This document shows positions 23,672-32,281 of a DNA stretch of 43,274 nt, piece by piece. Source of the stretch: GCA-020343675 sp964462945. GTDB lineage: Bacteria > Planctomycetota > Phycisphaerae > Sedimentisphaerales > Anaerobacaceae. Positions within the stretch are counted from its first letter, which is position 1; each line of letters starts with the position of its first letter. The DNA lies in assembly GCA_964462945.1 (NCBI GenBank), contig CAYWZW010000046.1, positions 1-43,274 of the forward strand, read 5' to 3'. Made by a program: the position numbers and the translations under genes. The notes beneath the pieces were generated by a model. That model did no database searches and was not told where the DNA came from. It was given only the letters and a program-made list of their open reading frames with translations.

Positions 23672-24478
23672 CTATTGTCGCAGGAGGGACGTGAGGTTCT
23701 GGCGCGTCAGCAGCGTGCTGTCGGCGGGGTGCTCCAGGAAAGGCTCCACGTCGGCCACGACCTGCTTGAAGTCGAGCGTTTCCACTCGCCGGGCGACGAG
23801 CTGCCGCCAGTTTTCGGCCGTGACCTGCGGCCCGCGCAAGCCCGTCTGCACAAGGGCGTTGTTCAGCATGTCCAAGTTCGGCGCCGGCCAGGTCCGGTCC
23901 GACAGATACCAGACCAAGTCGTAGATATCCCGGCCTTTGACGTACCGGCGCGCAAGGAACGCATGCAGCTTGCCGGCCAGCAAGGACGCCTTGTCGTGAT
24001 GCCGCAGATTGAGAATCACATGACGTCTGACGATGGTAGAAGCGGTCTTACCTCCGGCCGGCGGATTCGAATCCACCTCCACCTTGACCGAGAGCGTCTC
24101 GGACGGATGGGCTGACAGGCCAAGCTCGAACAGCAGACCTTTGAGATTCACGAACGCCGACTTGACGGTTCGCTTGTCGCTGATCCGCATGCCCACGTTG
24201 TAACCTTCAGCCTCGAAGACCCTGCCGGCGGCTGCCATAGTGTCGCGGAAGTCGAGCGGCGATCCCAGCTCGACCAGGGCGAAATCGAGGTCCTCGGAAA
24301 ATCGCGGCATGGAGTACAGAAACCGCAGGGCCGTGCCGCCCTGAAACGTCCAGCTATTGAAAACTCCACGGTCCTGCAGAGATTGCAACACCCGGGCCTG
24401 CAAATACTCACGAGCCAGACAGCGCGCCAGGATTGGATTGTCGATGCCACTTAGAATCTGGCGGAGGTAGTCCTTCAC
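23672..24478 (-). CDS. abiEii: AbiEii-type nucleotidyltransferase toxin
   Basis: 268 residues of the nucleotidyltransferase fold: FQGGTALRFLY (Gly-Gly-Thr at 47-49) and RFSEDLDFAL (Asp63 and Asp65), with a further acidic strand KVEVDSNPP (Asp136). RDIYDLVWYL is a conserved late motif. AbiEii/AbiGii proteins are toxins of type IV systems that abort phage infection; related MenT toxins add nucleotides to tRNA ends. The start ATG overlaps the antitoxin stop by 4 bases (24475-24478), the usual arrangement. All catalytic acids are present. Confidence 0.92.
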   Translation of the reverse strand: MKDYLRQILSGIDNPILARCLAREYLQARVLQSLQDRGVFNSWTFQGGTALRFLYSMPRFSEDLDFALVELGSPLDFRDTMAAAGRVFEAEGYNVGMRISDKRTVKSAFVNLKGLLFELGLSAHPSETLSVKVEVDSNPPAGGKTASTIVRRHVILNLRHHDKASLLAGKLHAFLARRYVKGRDIYDLVWYLSDRTWPAPNLDMLNNALVQTGLRGPQVTAENWRQLVARRVETLDFKQVVADVEPFLEHPADSTLLTRQNLTSLLRQ

Positions 24479-25113
24479 AGCTCCTGGCCTCCTCCTTCTT
24501 CTTTCATCAATCTCTCCAAGAGCCTGGCCGCCCGCTGGAGTTTCGGGCTTCTGCTGGTCCGGGCCAGTCTGACAAGTGCATCACGGTCCAGGGCCGCAAG
24601 ATTCTGGACTCGAAGCTCTGCCAGAAATTCGTAGTTGTCCGCTCCCGGCGTCAAGTACACCAGGTCCAGCAGGGCTTTTTCCGGGGTGGCGACAAACGCC
24701 TTCTGGCCGGACCCGAGGTCCACCTGCGTGTAGCCGCTGAACCAGTCCTTCTTGATATGGCGAAACAGGAAACGGCCTAACGGCGTCTCCACCCGCGCAG
24801 GTCTTTGCGTCGTCACGCTTGTCACGGTCGGAACATGTTCAGGGATCATCCCGAAGTACGCGAGCGCCGATTGGAGACTCACGTATGAGGCCTTTTTCAT
24901 TGCATTGGCAAGGACGAATGGATGGGGAGCCCGCTTCCTGTACGGCTCGGCCAGCGTATATAATCCCCTGGTGAGCTGGATCAGCTTGCCAGCCTTGACC
25001 CAACGGCTCAACTGCAGCCGTAGGGCCGAAAGGCTCTCGCCGCCACCAGCCAGGAAGCCCGCACGAAAGACCGGCTCATCCGCCACCTGCCTCAACAACT
25101 CTTGCCATTTCAT
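24475..25113 (-). CDS. abiEi: AbiEi-type antitoxin/repressor with N-terminal winged helix
   Basis: 212 residues. The N-terminal 60 form a winged helix (LRLQLSRWVKAGKLIQLTRG, then YTL). The antitoxin domain follows with YVSLQSALAYFGMIPEHVPT, VTSVT, RFLFRHIKKDWFSGY and ATPEKALLDLVYL. AbiEi neutralises AbiEii and represses its own promoter by binding inverted repeats. A perfect 10-bp inverted repeat overlaps the start codon here (25112-25149). There is no ribosome site in the short space between the likely transcription start and the ATG, so the message may be leaderless. Confidence 0.9.
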   Translation of the reverse strand: MKWQELLRQVADEPVFRAGFLAGGGESLSALRLQLSRWVKAGKLIQLTRGLYTLAEPYRKRAPHPFVLANAMKKASYVSLQSALAYFGMIPEHVPTVTSVTTQRPARVETPLGRFLFRHIKKDWFSGYTQVDLGSGQKAFVATPEKALLDLVYLTPGADNYEFLAELRVQNLAALDRDALVRLARTSRSPKLQRAARLLERLMKEEGGGQEL

Positions 25114-25149
25114 TGCAGTATATTGTCATATCTGTATAAATACTGCAAT
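25112..25149 (-). promoter_or_regulatory. Operator and promoter of the abiE operon
   Basis: ATTGCAGTAT (25112-25121) and ATACTGCAAT (25140-25149) are a perfect 10-bp inverted repeat separated by 18 bases. The first arm contains the abiEi start codon. A candidate promoter on the minus strand is TTGTAT (complement of 25148-25153), 17 bases, TATGAC (complement of 25125-25130), which would start transcription about 5 bases before the ATG. Binding at both arms would cover -35 and start site, fitting autorepression by AbiEi. Confidence 0.65.
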
Positions 25150-25174
25150 ACAAATAGCCAGCGCGCGAGTCCTC

Positions 25175-25252
25175 GGTTTTTAGTACGATCAGCTATGCCC
25201 CGTAATCGGTATTGCCAACACACACGGTGAATTGACTCTTGCGAGTATTCAT
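25175..25252 (-). pseudogene. Decayed N-terminal copy of the 74-aa small gene
   Basis: Reading down from the ATG at 25252 gives MNTRKSQFTVCVGNTDYGA, a TAG, then LIVLKT. This aligns residue for residue with MNTQKRQFAVCVDNTDYEA-S-LIVRKI of the intact gene starting at 23606; the stop replaces Ser20. Similarity ends after about 26 codons. The copy starts 2 bases after the stop of the M16 gene, which suggests it marks the original site of the small gene. Confidence 0.8.
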
Positions 25253-25254
25253 TG

Positions 25255-26769
25255 CTACTTCGGCGGCGGGATCGTGATGTTGATTTCGTTCACGGCTCCG
25301 AATACCGAGAGCGGCTCATCGAAGTCATCGGGCCGGCCGACGGCTAAGATTTGCACGGTATCAGGCTTGAGGTGCTTTCGGGCAACCCGCAGAACGTCCG
25401 CCTTGGTCACTTTCTCGACATTCTCCTTCGTCTTTTGCAGGAAGTCCGCCGGGTAGCCGTAGTAGGCATAGGTCACCAGACGATTGACGATCTGGCCTTC
25501 GCTTTGAAAGTTGAATACGAACGAATTCAGGAAACTATCCTTCGCCAGCGTCAGCTCCTCGTCCGTCACCTCTTCCTGCGTCATTTTGCGCACCTCCTCG
25601 ACCATCGCGTTGATGGCGTGGACGGTGCTCTTGAGCTTCGTCTGGCAACTGACGACGAACAGCCCCGGATGATCGAAGTCCGCGCTGTAGGCCCCGCCGA
25701 CCGAGTAGGCCAGGCCCTGCCGCGACCGCACGTTCTTGAACAGCCGGCTGGTAAAACCGCTGCCCAGAATCTCGTTCATCACCATAAGCGCGAAATAATC
25801 CGGGTCGTTCATCAGGCCGCCGATGTGACCCAGACGAATGACGCTCTGGTTCATGTCCGCCTTGACAATGGCGTTCACAGTCGGCCGAAAGTCGTATCGG
25901 ACTTCCGGGACCGGCGGCACGTCAACGTCCGCCCGGGCCCAGTCTTTGAAGGCTTCCGTAATCTTCGCGACCATCTGCTTGGTTTCGAAGTCGCCCCAGA
26001 CCGCCAGCATCACGTTATTGGGATGATAGAACTTGCGATGAAACGCCACGAGGTCGTCGCGCGTGATGTTGTCGATGGTCGCGTACTCCACATGCCTGGC
26101 ATAGACACTCTCGGGACCGTAGATCAGCTTGGTATATTCCCGCGAAGCGATGCCGGAGGGATTGTCGTTGCGCCGGGCGATCCCGGTGCGCGCCTGGATT
26201 TTGGCCAGGTCGATCTTGTCCTGCCGGAACGCCGGGTTCATCAGCACGTCGGCCAGGACGGATAGTCCCGTATCGACGTCATCCTTCAGCACCGACATGA
26301 AGGCACTGCCGGAGCCGCGGCCGATGCCGGTCTCGACGGTCGCGGCAATCTGCTCCAACTGCTCGTCGATCTCGTCGCCGGTTTTGCTGGTCGTGCCGCC
26401 GGTGCGCATGACGGAGCCCGTGATCGAGGCCAGGCCGATCTTGTCGGCGGGCTCATAAATCGAGCCCGTCCGAATCGTGGCCGACACCTGAACCAGGGGC
26501 AGCTCGTGGTCTTCCAGCAGGAACAATTGCATCCCGTTCGGCAAAGTCATCCGCTCGACTTGCGGCACCTGGATATCGCGCAGCTTCGGGTACTTCAACT
26601 GTTTGTAGTCGGCCGCCTGCGTCTGGGCCGCACCCGATCCCGCCGTACCTTTCAGGGTGGTGCCGGCCGCGGCCTTGTCATGCCGAGACGCCGCGGGGCC
26701 GGAACACCCGGCGACAAAAGCTGCCAACGTCAGCACCACAGCGATTCGTTTCGTCGATGCATCTCTCAT
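25255..26769 (-). CDS. M16 family protein lacking the zinc motif (non-catalytic partner), lipoprotein
   Basis: 504 residues from the ATG at 26769, with AGGAGC upstream; the frame to 26859 is not supported. The N-terminus IAVVLTLAAFVAGC is a lipoprotein signal. The insulinase fold starts with LPNGMQLFLLEDHELPLVQV. At the place of the HxxEH zinc motif the sequence reads GLASITGSVMRTGG, so it cannot bind zinc. The C-terminal M16 half keeps GSGFTSRLFKNVRSRQGLAY, the Arg/Tyr substrate-binding pattern. It lies 16 bases downstream of an M16 gene with an intact HxxEH; such pairs form heterodimers in which one subunit cuts and the other binds peptide. Confidence 0.9.
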   Translation of the reverse strand: MRDASTKRIAVVLTLAAFVAGCSGPAASRHDKAAAGTTLKGTAGSGAAQTQAADYKQLKYPKLRDIQVPQVERMTLPNGMQLFLLEDHELPLVQVSATIRTGSIYEPADKIGLASITGSVMRTGGTTSKTGDEIDEQLEQIAATVETGIGRGSGSAFMSVLKDDVDTGLSVLADVLMNPAFRQDKIDLAKIQARTGIARRNDNPSGIASREYTKLIYGPESVYARHVEYATIDNITRDDLVAFHRKFYHPNNVMLAVWGDFETKQMVAKITEAFKDWARADVDVPPVPEVRYDFRPTVNAIVKADMNQSVIRLGHIGGLMNDPDYFALMVMNEILGSGFTSRLFKNVRSRQGLAYSVGGAYSADFDHPGLFVVSCQTKLKSTVHAINAMVEEVRKMTQEEVTDEELTLAKDSFLNSFVFNFQSEGQIVNRLVTYAYYGYPADFLQKTKENVEKVTKADVLRVARKHLKPDTVQILAVGRPDDFDEPLSVFGAVNEINITIPPPK

Positions 26770-26785
26770 AGGTCTGCTCCTGTTA

Positions 26786-28309
26786 TCAGCTCTCGCTGGC
26801 GGTCGTCTCGATGACGCCGACTGTGCGATTCTTGCTCGTGAAATAGGTCTTGGCCACACGCTGAATGTCCTCGGCGGTCACCTGCTCAATCTTGTCCAAC
26901 TGCTTGAACAGGTTCCGCCAGTCGCTGGTGACCACCTCGTAGAAAGTCAGCTGGGCGCCAAGTCCCGAATTGGAGTCGAGCTGCCGGATCAGGTCGGCCC
27001 GGCTGCGGGTCTTCGCCTTAGCCAGCTCCTGGGGCAGAACCGGCTCGGTCTTCAATTTCTCGATCTCCGCGTAAATGGCCTCTTCGCACTCGCGATTCGT
27101 ATGGCCTTTGGCCGGCACCGCCATGAACATGAACAGACTCGGATACTTGTTCAACATCGGCCCCGCACCGGCGGACACGGCGATCTTCTTTTCCTTCACC
27201 AGGCTCTTGTGCAGCCTCGACGTTCGCCCGTAGCCGACGATGTCGGAGACGACCTGAAGGACCGTGCTATCCGGATGGTTCACGCTCGGCTCGTGGTAGC
27301 CGATCAGAATCTGCGGCTGGGCGGCATCCTCGACCGTCACCCGCCGCTCGCCGCGCTGGGGCGGCTCCTCCGTCTCGACCGGCTCCGGCTTCGGGCCGCT
27401 GGGGATGCTCGCAAAGTACTTCTGGGCCAACCGCTTGATATTCGCCGGATCGACGTCGCCCACAATCGCGATCGTCAGATTGCTCGGGCAGTAGTGCTTT
27501 TTGAAAAATTCTTCGGCCTCGCCCCGGGTGAGGGTCTGCAGGTCGCTCATGTGGCCAATGACGCCCTCGCCATACGGATGCGCCAGGAAGGCGATGCCCT
27601 GAAACTCCTCGTACAGGCGCCCCATCGGCGAGTTCTCCATCATCCGCCGCTCTTCCATCACGACATCTTTCTCTTTGTAAAACTCCCGCAGCACCGGATT
27701 CGCGAAGCGGCCGGCCTCCAGCATCATCCAGAGCTCGATCTTGTTCGACGGCAGGCTGACGATATATTGCGTCGCATCTTCACTCGTGTAGGCATTGAAA
27801 CCTTCCGCACCCTGCCGCGTGAGGGTCTCTTCGTATTCATCGTTGACGATATGCTTCTGGGCTTCCTCTCCGGCCTGCTCGAATTGCGCCTGGAGCTTCT
27901 TCAAGACTTCCGGGTCGGCTCGATCTCCCTTGCGTTTTTCGGCTTTGATCGCCAGGAAACATTCATCCATACGCGCCATGGCGGCAGCTTCGGCCCCATA
28001 GTCTTTCGTGCCGATGGTTCGGGTGCCCTTGAACGCCATGTGCTCAAAGAGGTGCGCCATGCCGGTGATGCCTTTGACCTCATCGACCGCGCCCACGTCG
28101 GCATAGGTGTGGAAGGAGACAATCGGCACCTCGTGCCGCTCCAGGACTAAGAATTTCAGACCGTTGTCCAGCGTGAATTTGGTCATCCGCTTTTCAAAGG
28201 CCGCCAAATCCTGAGCGCCCGTAAAGCTCGGAAAAACCGCCGCCAGAGCACAAAACAAGATCGCCACGTGCACCACGACGGCCCCTGGTCTTCGCATTGC
28301 GTGTCTCAT
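26786..28309 (-). CDS. M16 family zinc metallopeptidase, exported
   Basis: 507 residues; GAGGAG precedes the ATG. A Sec signal (VAILFCALAAVFPSFTGAQ) is followed by FTLDNGLKFLVLERHEVPIV and the zinc motif GMAHLFEHMAFKGT (HxxEH), with a downstream acidic ligand region. The second half carries GYGRTSRLHKSLVKEKKIAV, the Arg-containing motif of the C-terminal domain. It is expected to degrade peptides in the periplasm or outside, together with the non-catalytic M16 protein encoded next. Both halves and length are typical. Confidence 0.94.
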   Translation of the reverse strand: MRHAMRRPGAVVVHVAILFCALAAVFPSFTGAQDLAAFEKRMTKFTLDNGLKFLVLERHEVPIVSFHTYADVGAVDEVKGITGMAHLFEHMAFKGTRTIGTKDYGAEAAAMARMDECFLAIKAEKRKGDRADPEVLKKLQAQFEQAGEEAQKHIVNDEYEETLTRQGAEGFNAYTSEDATQYIVSLPSNKIELWMMLEAGRFANPVLREFYKEKDVVMEERRMMENSPMGRLYEEFQGIAFLAHPYGEGVIGHMSDLQTLTRGEAEEFFKKHYCPSNLTIAIVGDVDPANIKRLAQKYFASIPSGPKPEPVETEEPPQRGERRVTVEDAAQPQILIGYHEPSVNHPDSTVLQVVSDIVGYGRTSRLHKSLVKEKKIAVSAGAGPMLNKYPSLFMFMAVPAKGHTNRECEEAIYAEIEKLKTEPVLPQELAKAKTRSRADLIRQLDSNSGLGAQLTFYEVVTSDWRNLFKQLDKIEQVTAEDIQRVAKTYFTSKNRTVGVIETTASES

Positions 28310-28480
28310 ATCTCATACTCCTCTGCCATTCCATGCTTCCACATTTTCACCTGAAACGTAGATAAAGAATAGAGCACCTTCCGATGATATTCTCAATAAC
28401 ACATCTTGAGGTCTGACGTCAACCCTTTTTTGACAAGCCGAGAAAAACAAGACGCAAACTGAAAGCAAGAACCTCCGACT

Positions 28481-30016
28481 TTAGTTGTATATGAAGTACA
28501 CCGTCGCGGTGCAATCGCGATCCACACTGACGCGCACCCAGTGCGCCGAGAAGCCGTCCGGAAACTCGTGATGCACGTATCCTTTGGCCGGCACCCTGAG
28601 TGATGCGTATTCCTTCCACGTTCCGTTGCCCAGGAAATCAACCTCGACCTTAAACCGCGTTTCCTCGTTCGAGTCGTGGGCAAGATGCACAACCTTCTTG
28701 TCGAACCCGGTCATCAGGAAGGGATCCGACACGACACTGGCCTTGACGGGCGTCTCCCACCACGGCCCGCCCCACCCGGCCGGTTTGCCCATCCGCCAGA
28801 GGTCGTCGATATTGCCGAACCACAGGCCCGACTGAGGCTGGCCCTGGTCGTGGTCGATCTGATCGCTGGCCATCACAAACAACCCGCGCCAGTAACAGAA
28901 ATCGGGAATCACCCGAAGGTGGCTGCAAATCGGACGGATGCCCCAGATTTTGCCGCCGTATGAGAACTCCGGCAGCTCGTAGAACATGCCGTGCACGTCC
29001 ATCAGCAAACGCTCCGTCACGGCGTGGCGGATGCGCATCCATTCGGTGTTCCAGGCGTGGTCCCAGGTGTGACTGGCCTCGGGAAGCAGGTAGCGCTGCC
29101 ATTGCCCTTTGACGAGCACGCGAAGCACCACGGACGATTTTGTCCAGCCGGTCGCGTAGATGATGTGGCCGCCGTAGGAGTCGCCCGAGGCGCTGCCGCC
29201 GACGCCGACGAAGGGATTGCGCTCGATGATGGTCCAGCTCTTGCCGTCCCATTCGGCTAATCGCCCGGCGTCCCGCTGGCCCAGGAATTCCTTCTCGTCG
29301 TATGTATTATTTGCTACGACGACGCGGCCCTGGGCGGTGTAGGCGTCCTTGAAATGTGCCGTGGCGTTTTTGATCTCAAGCTCTTTGACCAGGTCGAACA
29401 GCAGTTTCGATTCGAGACTCTTAACGTCCACCTCCCAGAACCGCCCTTCCATACCGAGGAAATAGACCTTATTCTGCGGGTCGGTCAGATGAGCAACCGT
29501 GGCGGCCAGGCGGAATTTTTTGAGCGATTCGATGGTTCGGACGTTGCCCTCGGCGTCAATCGCGTGTGGCCCGATGAACGCCTGGCCGGAGGGCCAGTGC
29601 ACCATGCGGTTGGCAAACGTGCCGGTCACCGACGACGGATGCCGCCGCATCGTCATATCTTCGCTGATCTCGTAAAGTCCCAGCCCCTCGCCCCGGATGT
29701 GCGCGACGTATCCGACGGCCCACAGTTTCTCCGCCCAGGGAACCAGTGCACCGATCCCCGCCTCCGAATCGCTGCCGACGCCTTTGGCCATGACGGTCAG
29801 GTGCGGAAACACGCCGTTCACCTGAATCGCAGACTTCTGAGTTCCTGTATCACTGGGGACGGCTGCCTTGCCGCCAGGCTCCTGAGCCTGCCCGGCACCG
29901 CCGGCCGCGAACGCCCAGAGCATGCCCAGAGCAAACAAGCATCGATGCTTTGGCGCGATACCTGTCGATCTGCGTTCGTGAGTCATCCGCCGATTGTCGT
30001 ATCGATGCTGTCCCAT
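28481..30016 (-). CDS. Secreted protein of unknown function, probable beta-propeller
   Basis: About 511 residues from the ATG at 30016 (GGAAGGAAA upstream); a later ATG at 29986 is possible. A signal-like stretch LFALGMLWAFAAGGAGQAQ is preceded by a long basic region. The body shows repeated blade-like units: KLWAVGYVAHIRGEGLGLYE, ALVPWAEKL, WEVDVKSLE, GRLAEWDGKSWTIIERNPF. The last 90 residues look like a separate beta-sandwich (VEVDFLGNGTW, GYVHHEFPDGFSAHWVRVSV). No catalytic motif or named family was recognised. It follows the M16 pair on the same strand but is separated by about 170 bases. Confidence 0.75.
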   Translation of the reverse strand: MGQHRYDNRRMTHERRSTGIAPKHRCLFALGMLWAFAAGGAGQAQEPGGKAAVPSDTGTQKSAIQVNGVFPHLTVMAKGVGSDSEAGIGALVPWAEKLWAVGYVAHIRGEGLGLYEISEDMTMRRHPSSVTGTFANRMVHWPSGQAFIGPHAIDAEGNVRTIESLKKFRLAATVAHLTDPQNKVYFLGMEGRFWEVDVKSLESKLLFDLVKELEIKNATAHFKDAYTAQGRVVVANNTYDEKEFLGQRDAGRLAEWDGKSWTIIERNPFVGVGGSASGDSYGGHIIYATGWTKSSVVLRVLVKGQWQRYLLPEASHTWDHAWNTEWMRIRHAVTERLLMDVHGMFYELPEFSYGGKIWGIRPICSHLRVIPDFCYWRGLFVMASDQIDHDQGQPQSGLWFGNIDDLWRMGKPAGWGGPWWETPVKASVVSDPFLMTGFDKKVVHLAHDSNEETRFKVEVDFLGNGTWKEYASLRVPAKGYVHHEFPDGFSAHWVRVSVDRDCTATVYFIYN

Positions 30017-30273
30017 GCTTATTTCCTTCCACAATAGCTGAGGCACTCAGCATAGAATTCCTTCAGGAAGACCTGCGCATGCAATATACGGGGCGCAGCG
30101 GAACTTGTCAACCACAGGACATACGGCGGCGGGCCGGGTCGAAGGTTCTGCCGGGGCTCAATGTCTTGGACAGCCGACGAAGCGGGCTTGCGCGGTCAGA
30201 CAGATTGCAAGCAACTCTGGTAAGGAAAGATGCAGGCGAGATGGTAAAAGATTCGATAGAGAAAGCTCGAAGG

Positions 30274-30978
30274 CTAATTTTCCTCTGCGGCATTGACCTC
30301 TGCCTTGTGTCCGGCGCTCCGGCAGCTCTCACAACGGCACACGCCGACCTGCTGGAGGTGCGATATGCCGGCGAGCTTCCTGGTCTCAATCAATCTGGCG
30401 CCTTTGGTCTCCATCTTGCGAAGCGTCAGGTTGGCTTCTTTTTTGTTGTGCGTCCCCACCGCATCGACGACAACGGTGACCCTTTTGCCTCGCTGGAGCA
30501 ATCCCAGCGCCGTCATCTTCACGGCCCCTTCGAGGCTGGTCCCCACCAGGATAAACTCACCGGCGCGCAGCTCGCTCAGCAGCCTGTCGATTCGCGGCTC
30601 ATCAAAGGGGTCCACGCAGCGCTTGTGGAGAATGACCTGCCGGTGCCGCCGGAGCATGTCCCGGGGCAAATCCGTGTTGCCGTCCGCGGCAAAACTCACC
30701 CTGTCGCCGAGCAGCGTGTAACGGACCTTCTTCTGGCCCTCGGTGCCGTCGATGCAGTGACCGGCCGCGTCGTCACCGTTATTGCTGGGGTACACCTCGG
30801 CCGTCGAGATAATCGGGATATGTTGAGACCGGGCCCACGCCATCACCCTGCGGATATGCGCCAGAACCCTCCTGTGGTTCCTTATACAGGCCTTGCCGTC
30901 CGCCAGCAGAAAGTCTTTCTGCGTGTCAATATCGACGAGAATCGGCTTGCGACGTGTTCTGACCAATCGTAGAATCAT
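30274..30978 (-). CDS. Isochorismatase-fold protein lacking the catalytic cysteine
   Basis: 234 residues; AAGGA lies 8 bases before the ATG. The fold shows in PILVDIDTQKDFL (Asp18), HIPIISTAEVYPSN, VILHKRCVDPF (Lys119) and ILVGTSLEGAVKMTALGLL. In cysteine hydrolases the last motif carries the nucleophile just before V-K; here that position is Ala152. Asp and Lys remain, so it is probably a catalytically dead or altered member. The C-terminus has VGVCRCESCR, a cluster of three Cys that could bind metal and is not usual in the family. It stands alone between a secreted-protein gene and divergent trmB. Confidence 0.82.
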   Translation of the reverse strand: MILRLVRTRRKPILVDIDTQKDFLLADGKACIRNHRRVLAHIRRVMAWARSQHIPIISTAEVYPSNNGDDAAGHCIDGTEGQKKVRYTLLGDRVSFAADGNTDLPRDMLRRHRQVILHKRCVDPFDEPRIDRLLSELRAGEFILVGTSLEGAVKMTALGLLQRGKRVTVVVDAVGTHNKKEANLTLRKMETKGARLIETRKLAGISHLQQVGVCRCESCRSAGHKAEVNAAEEN

Positions 30979-31139
30979 CTTCAGTTCCTTACCTGGCTCC
31001 TGCGATTCTATACCTGTGACAAATACGCATCAGCCGACAGTAGAGTTCACAACCTGTTATCGAACACCTGCAATGCCCACTTTAGCTGCGCTGGGCCGGA
31101 AAATCGTTTCCATATCTCGCTTGTACGCCCAGTGCGCTT

Positions 31140-31145
31140 TATAAT
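31140..31145 (+). promoter_or_regulatory. Possible -10 box upstream of trmB
   Basis: A perfect TATAAT at 31140-31145 lies about 60 bases upstream of the trmB start. No matching -35 was found at 16-18 bases, so the call is weak. Confidence 0.35.
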
Positions 31146-31203
31146 ACCATCTGCAAATGCTCGTTATTGTCTCAAGGTGCGGTTTTTGGACCTGATTGTG
31201 CAA

Positions 31204-31827
31204 ATGGCCCGAATCTTAGAGGACTATCCCGGCGTTTCGTTGAGGCCCGAGGACCTGGACGGCACAATCGACGTTGTTCAGGTTTTCGGACGTCCCGGAC
31301 CAGTCCACGTCGAGGTCGGCGCCGGCAAAGGCGCTTTCCTGCTCGGCCAGGCGAAGGCCCGGCCGGACGACAACTTCCTCGGTATCGAACGGGCGCGCAA
31401 ATATTACCGCTACACCGTCGATCGCATCGGCCGATGGGGCCTGACGAACGTGCGGATCATTCGCACCGACGCCGCCGGTTTCATAGCCGGCTTCGTGCCG
31501 GACGACTCGGTCGATTATTTTCACGTCTATTTCCCCGACCCCTGGCCGAAGAAGCGTCACCACAAGAGGCGCTTTCTGTGCCCCGCCAATCTGGAGCACC
31601 TGATCCGCTGCCTGAAAACCGGGGGACAGTTGCGAATCGCCACCGACCATGCCGATTACTTTGAACAGATAAAAGCGGTCATCGCCGCCCGAAGTGACAA
31701 GCTTGAGGAAATTGATTTTCTCAAACCCGCCGGCGCCGAAACAGGCGAATGGGTCGGCACAAACTTCGAACGAAAATACCTCAAAGACCAAAGACCCATC
31801 TACACCCTCGCCGCCAGAAAAACATGA
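31204..31827 (+). CDS. trmB: tRNA (guanine-N7-)-methyltransferase
   Basis: About 207 residues from the ATG at 31204, methylating G46 of tRNAs with S-adenosylmethionine. HVEVGAGKGAFLLGQA is the cofactor-binding loop and LGIERARKYYRYTVDRI the next strand and helix. YFPDPWPKKRHHKRR is the family hallmark. LRIATDHADYF and GTNFERKYL complete the fold. The ribosome site is poor; an upstream GTG in frame near 31180 or another start cannot be excluded, but family members begin close to this ATG. Confidence 0.93.
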   Translation: MARILEDYPGVSLRPEDLDGTIDVVQVFGRPGPVHVEVGAGKGAFLLGQAKARPDDNFLGIERARKYYRYTVDRIGRWGLTNVRIIRTDAAGFIAGFVPDDSVDYFHVYFPDPWPKKRHHKRRFLCPANLEHLIRCLKTGGQLRIATDHADYFEQIKAVIAARSDKLEEIDFLKPAGAETGEWVGTNFERKYLKDQRPIYTLAARKT

Positions 31828-31885
31828 ACGCCCTTCACAAACTTGCAGGAGTAACTGAATCCGGCGACGCAATGACTCTGGAATT

Positions 31886-32281
31886 TTAGTTACCTTGCGA
31901 TAAGAGACCCTGAATTGACTCTCTCAGGTGTTCAGCTATAGCCACACATTGCCTACAGGTCTGCATATCCGGTTCGAAATCCGGCAGGACACCACCGACC
32001 GGATACTTTGACGGCAAATAGATCGAATCGATTAAGTCACGCCCGTCCTCTTCGATATTGACCCTTACACCGTTTTCAGCAAGAATCGTCACCAGCTCGT
32101 TGATACTATGGGTCTTTCTTATTTTGATCGCCGACTCGGCCAAGAGCGCCTTGAGCATCTTCTCGACCGCTTGTTGCACGTTTTGCAGACAGGGATTGTA
32201 AAGGTCGCTCTCCAAAAGAATTTTGGCCGACCGCAGGTTCTCATCGGCATATTCAAGCCACGTTTTCGTCTGCTCTTTCAT
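31886..32281 (-). CDS. HEPN domain protein (partner of MNT)
   Basis: 131 residues from the ATG at 32281, with GAGG upstream. A four-helix HEPN domain: TWLEYADENLRSAKILLESD, QNVQQAVEKMLKALLAE, then IRKTHSINELVTIL. Arg55 and His58 sit in the region where HEPN ribonucleases carry their catalytic Arg and His, but spacing differs from the RX4-6H toxins, so activity is uncertain. It overlaps the upstream nucleotidyltransferase gene by 29 bases, showing tight coupling. MNT/HEPN pairs act as toxin-antitoxin or defence modules, in some cases with the MNT protein AMPylating the HEPN toxin. Confidence 0.85.
   Translation of the reverse strand: MKEQTKTWLEYADENLRSAKILLESDLYNPCLQNVQQAVEKMLKALLAESAIKIRKTHSINELVTILAENGVRVNIEEDGRDLIDSIYLPSKYPVGGVLPDFEPDMQTCRQCVAIAEHLRESIQGLLSQGN

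Noticed and set aside
26657..28150. 497-codon plus-strand frame
   Set aside because: Antisense shadow of the M16 pair, with no domain and no ribosome site.
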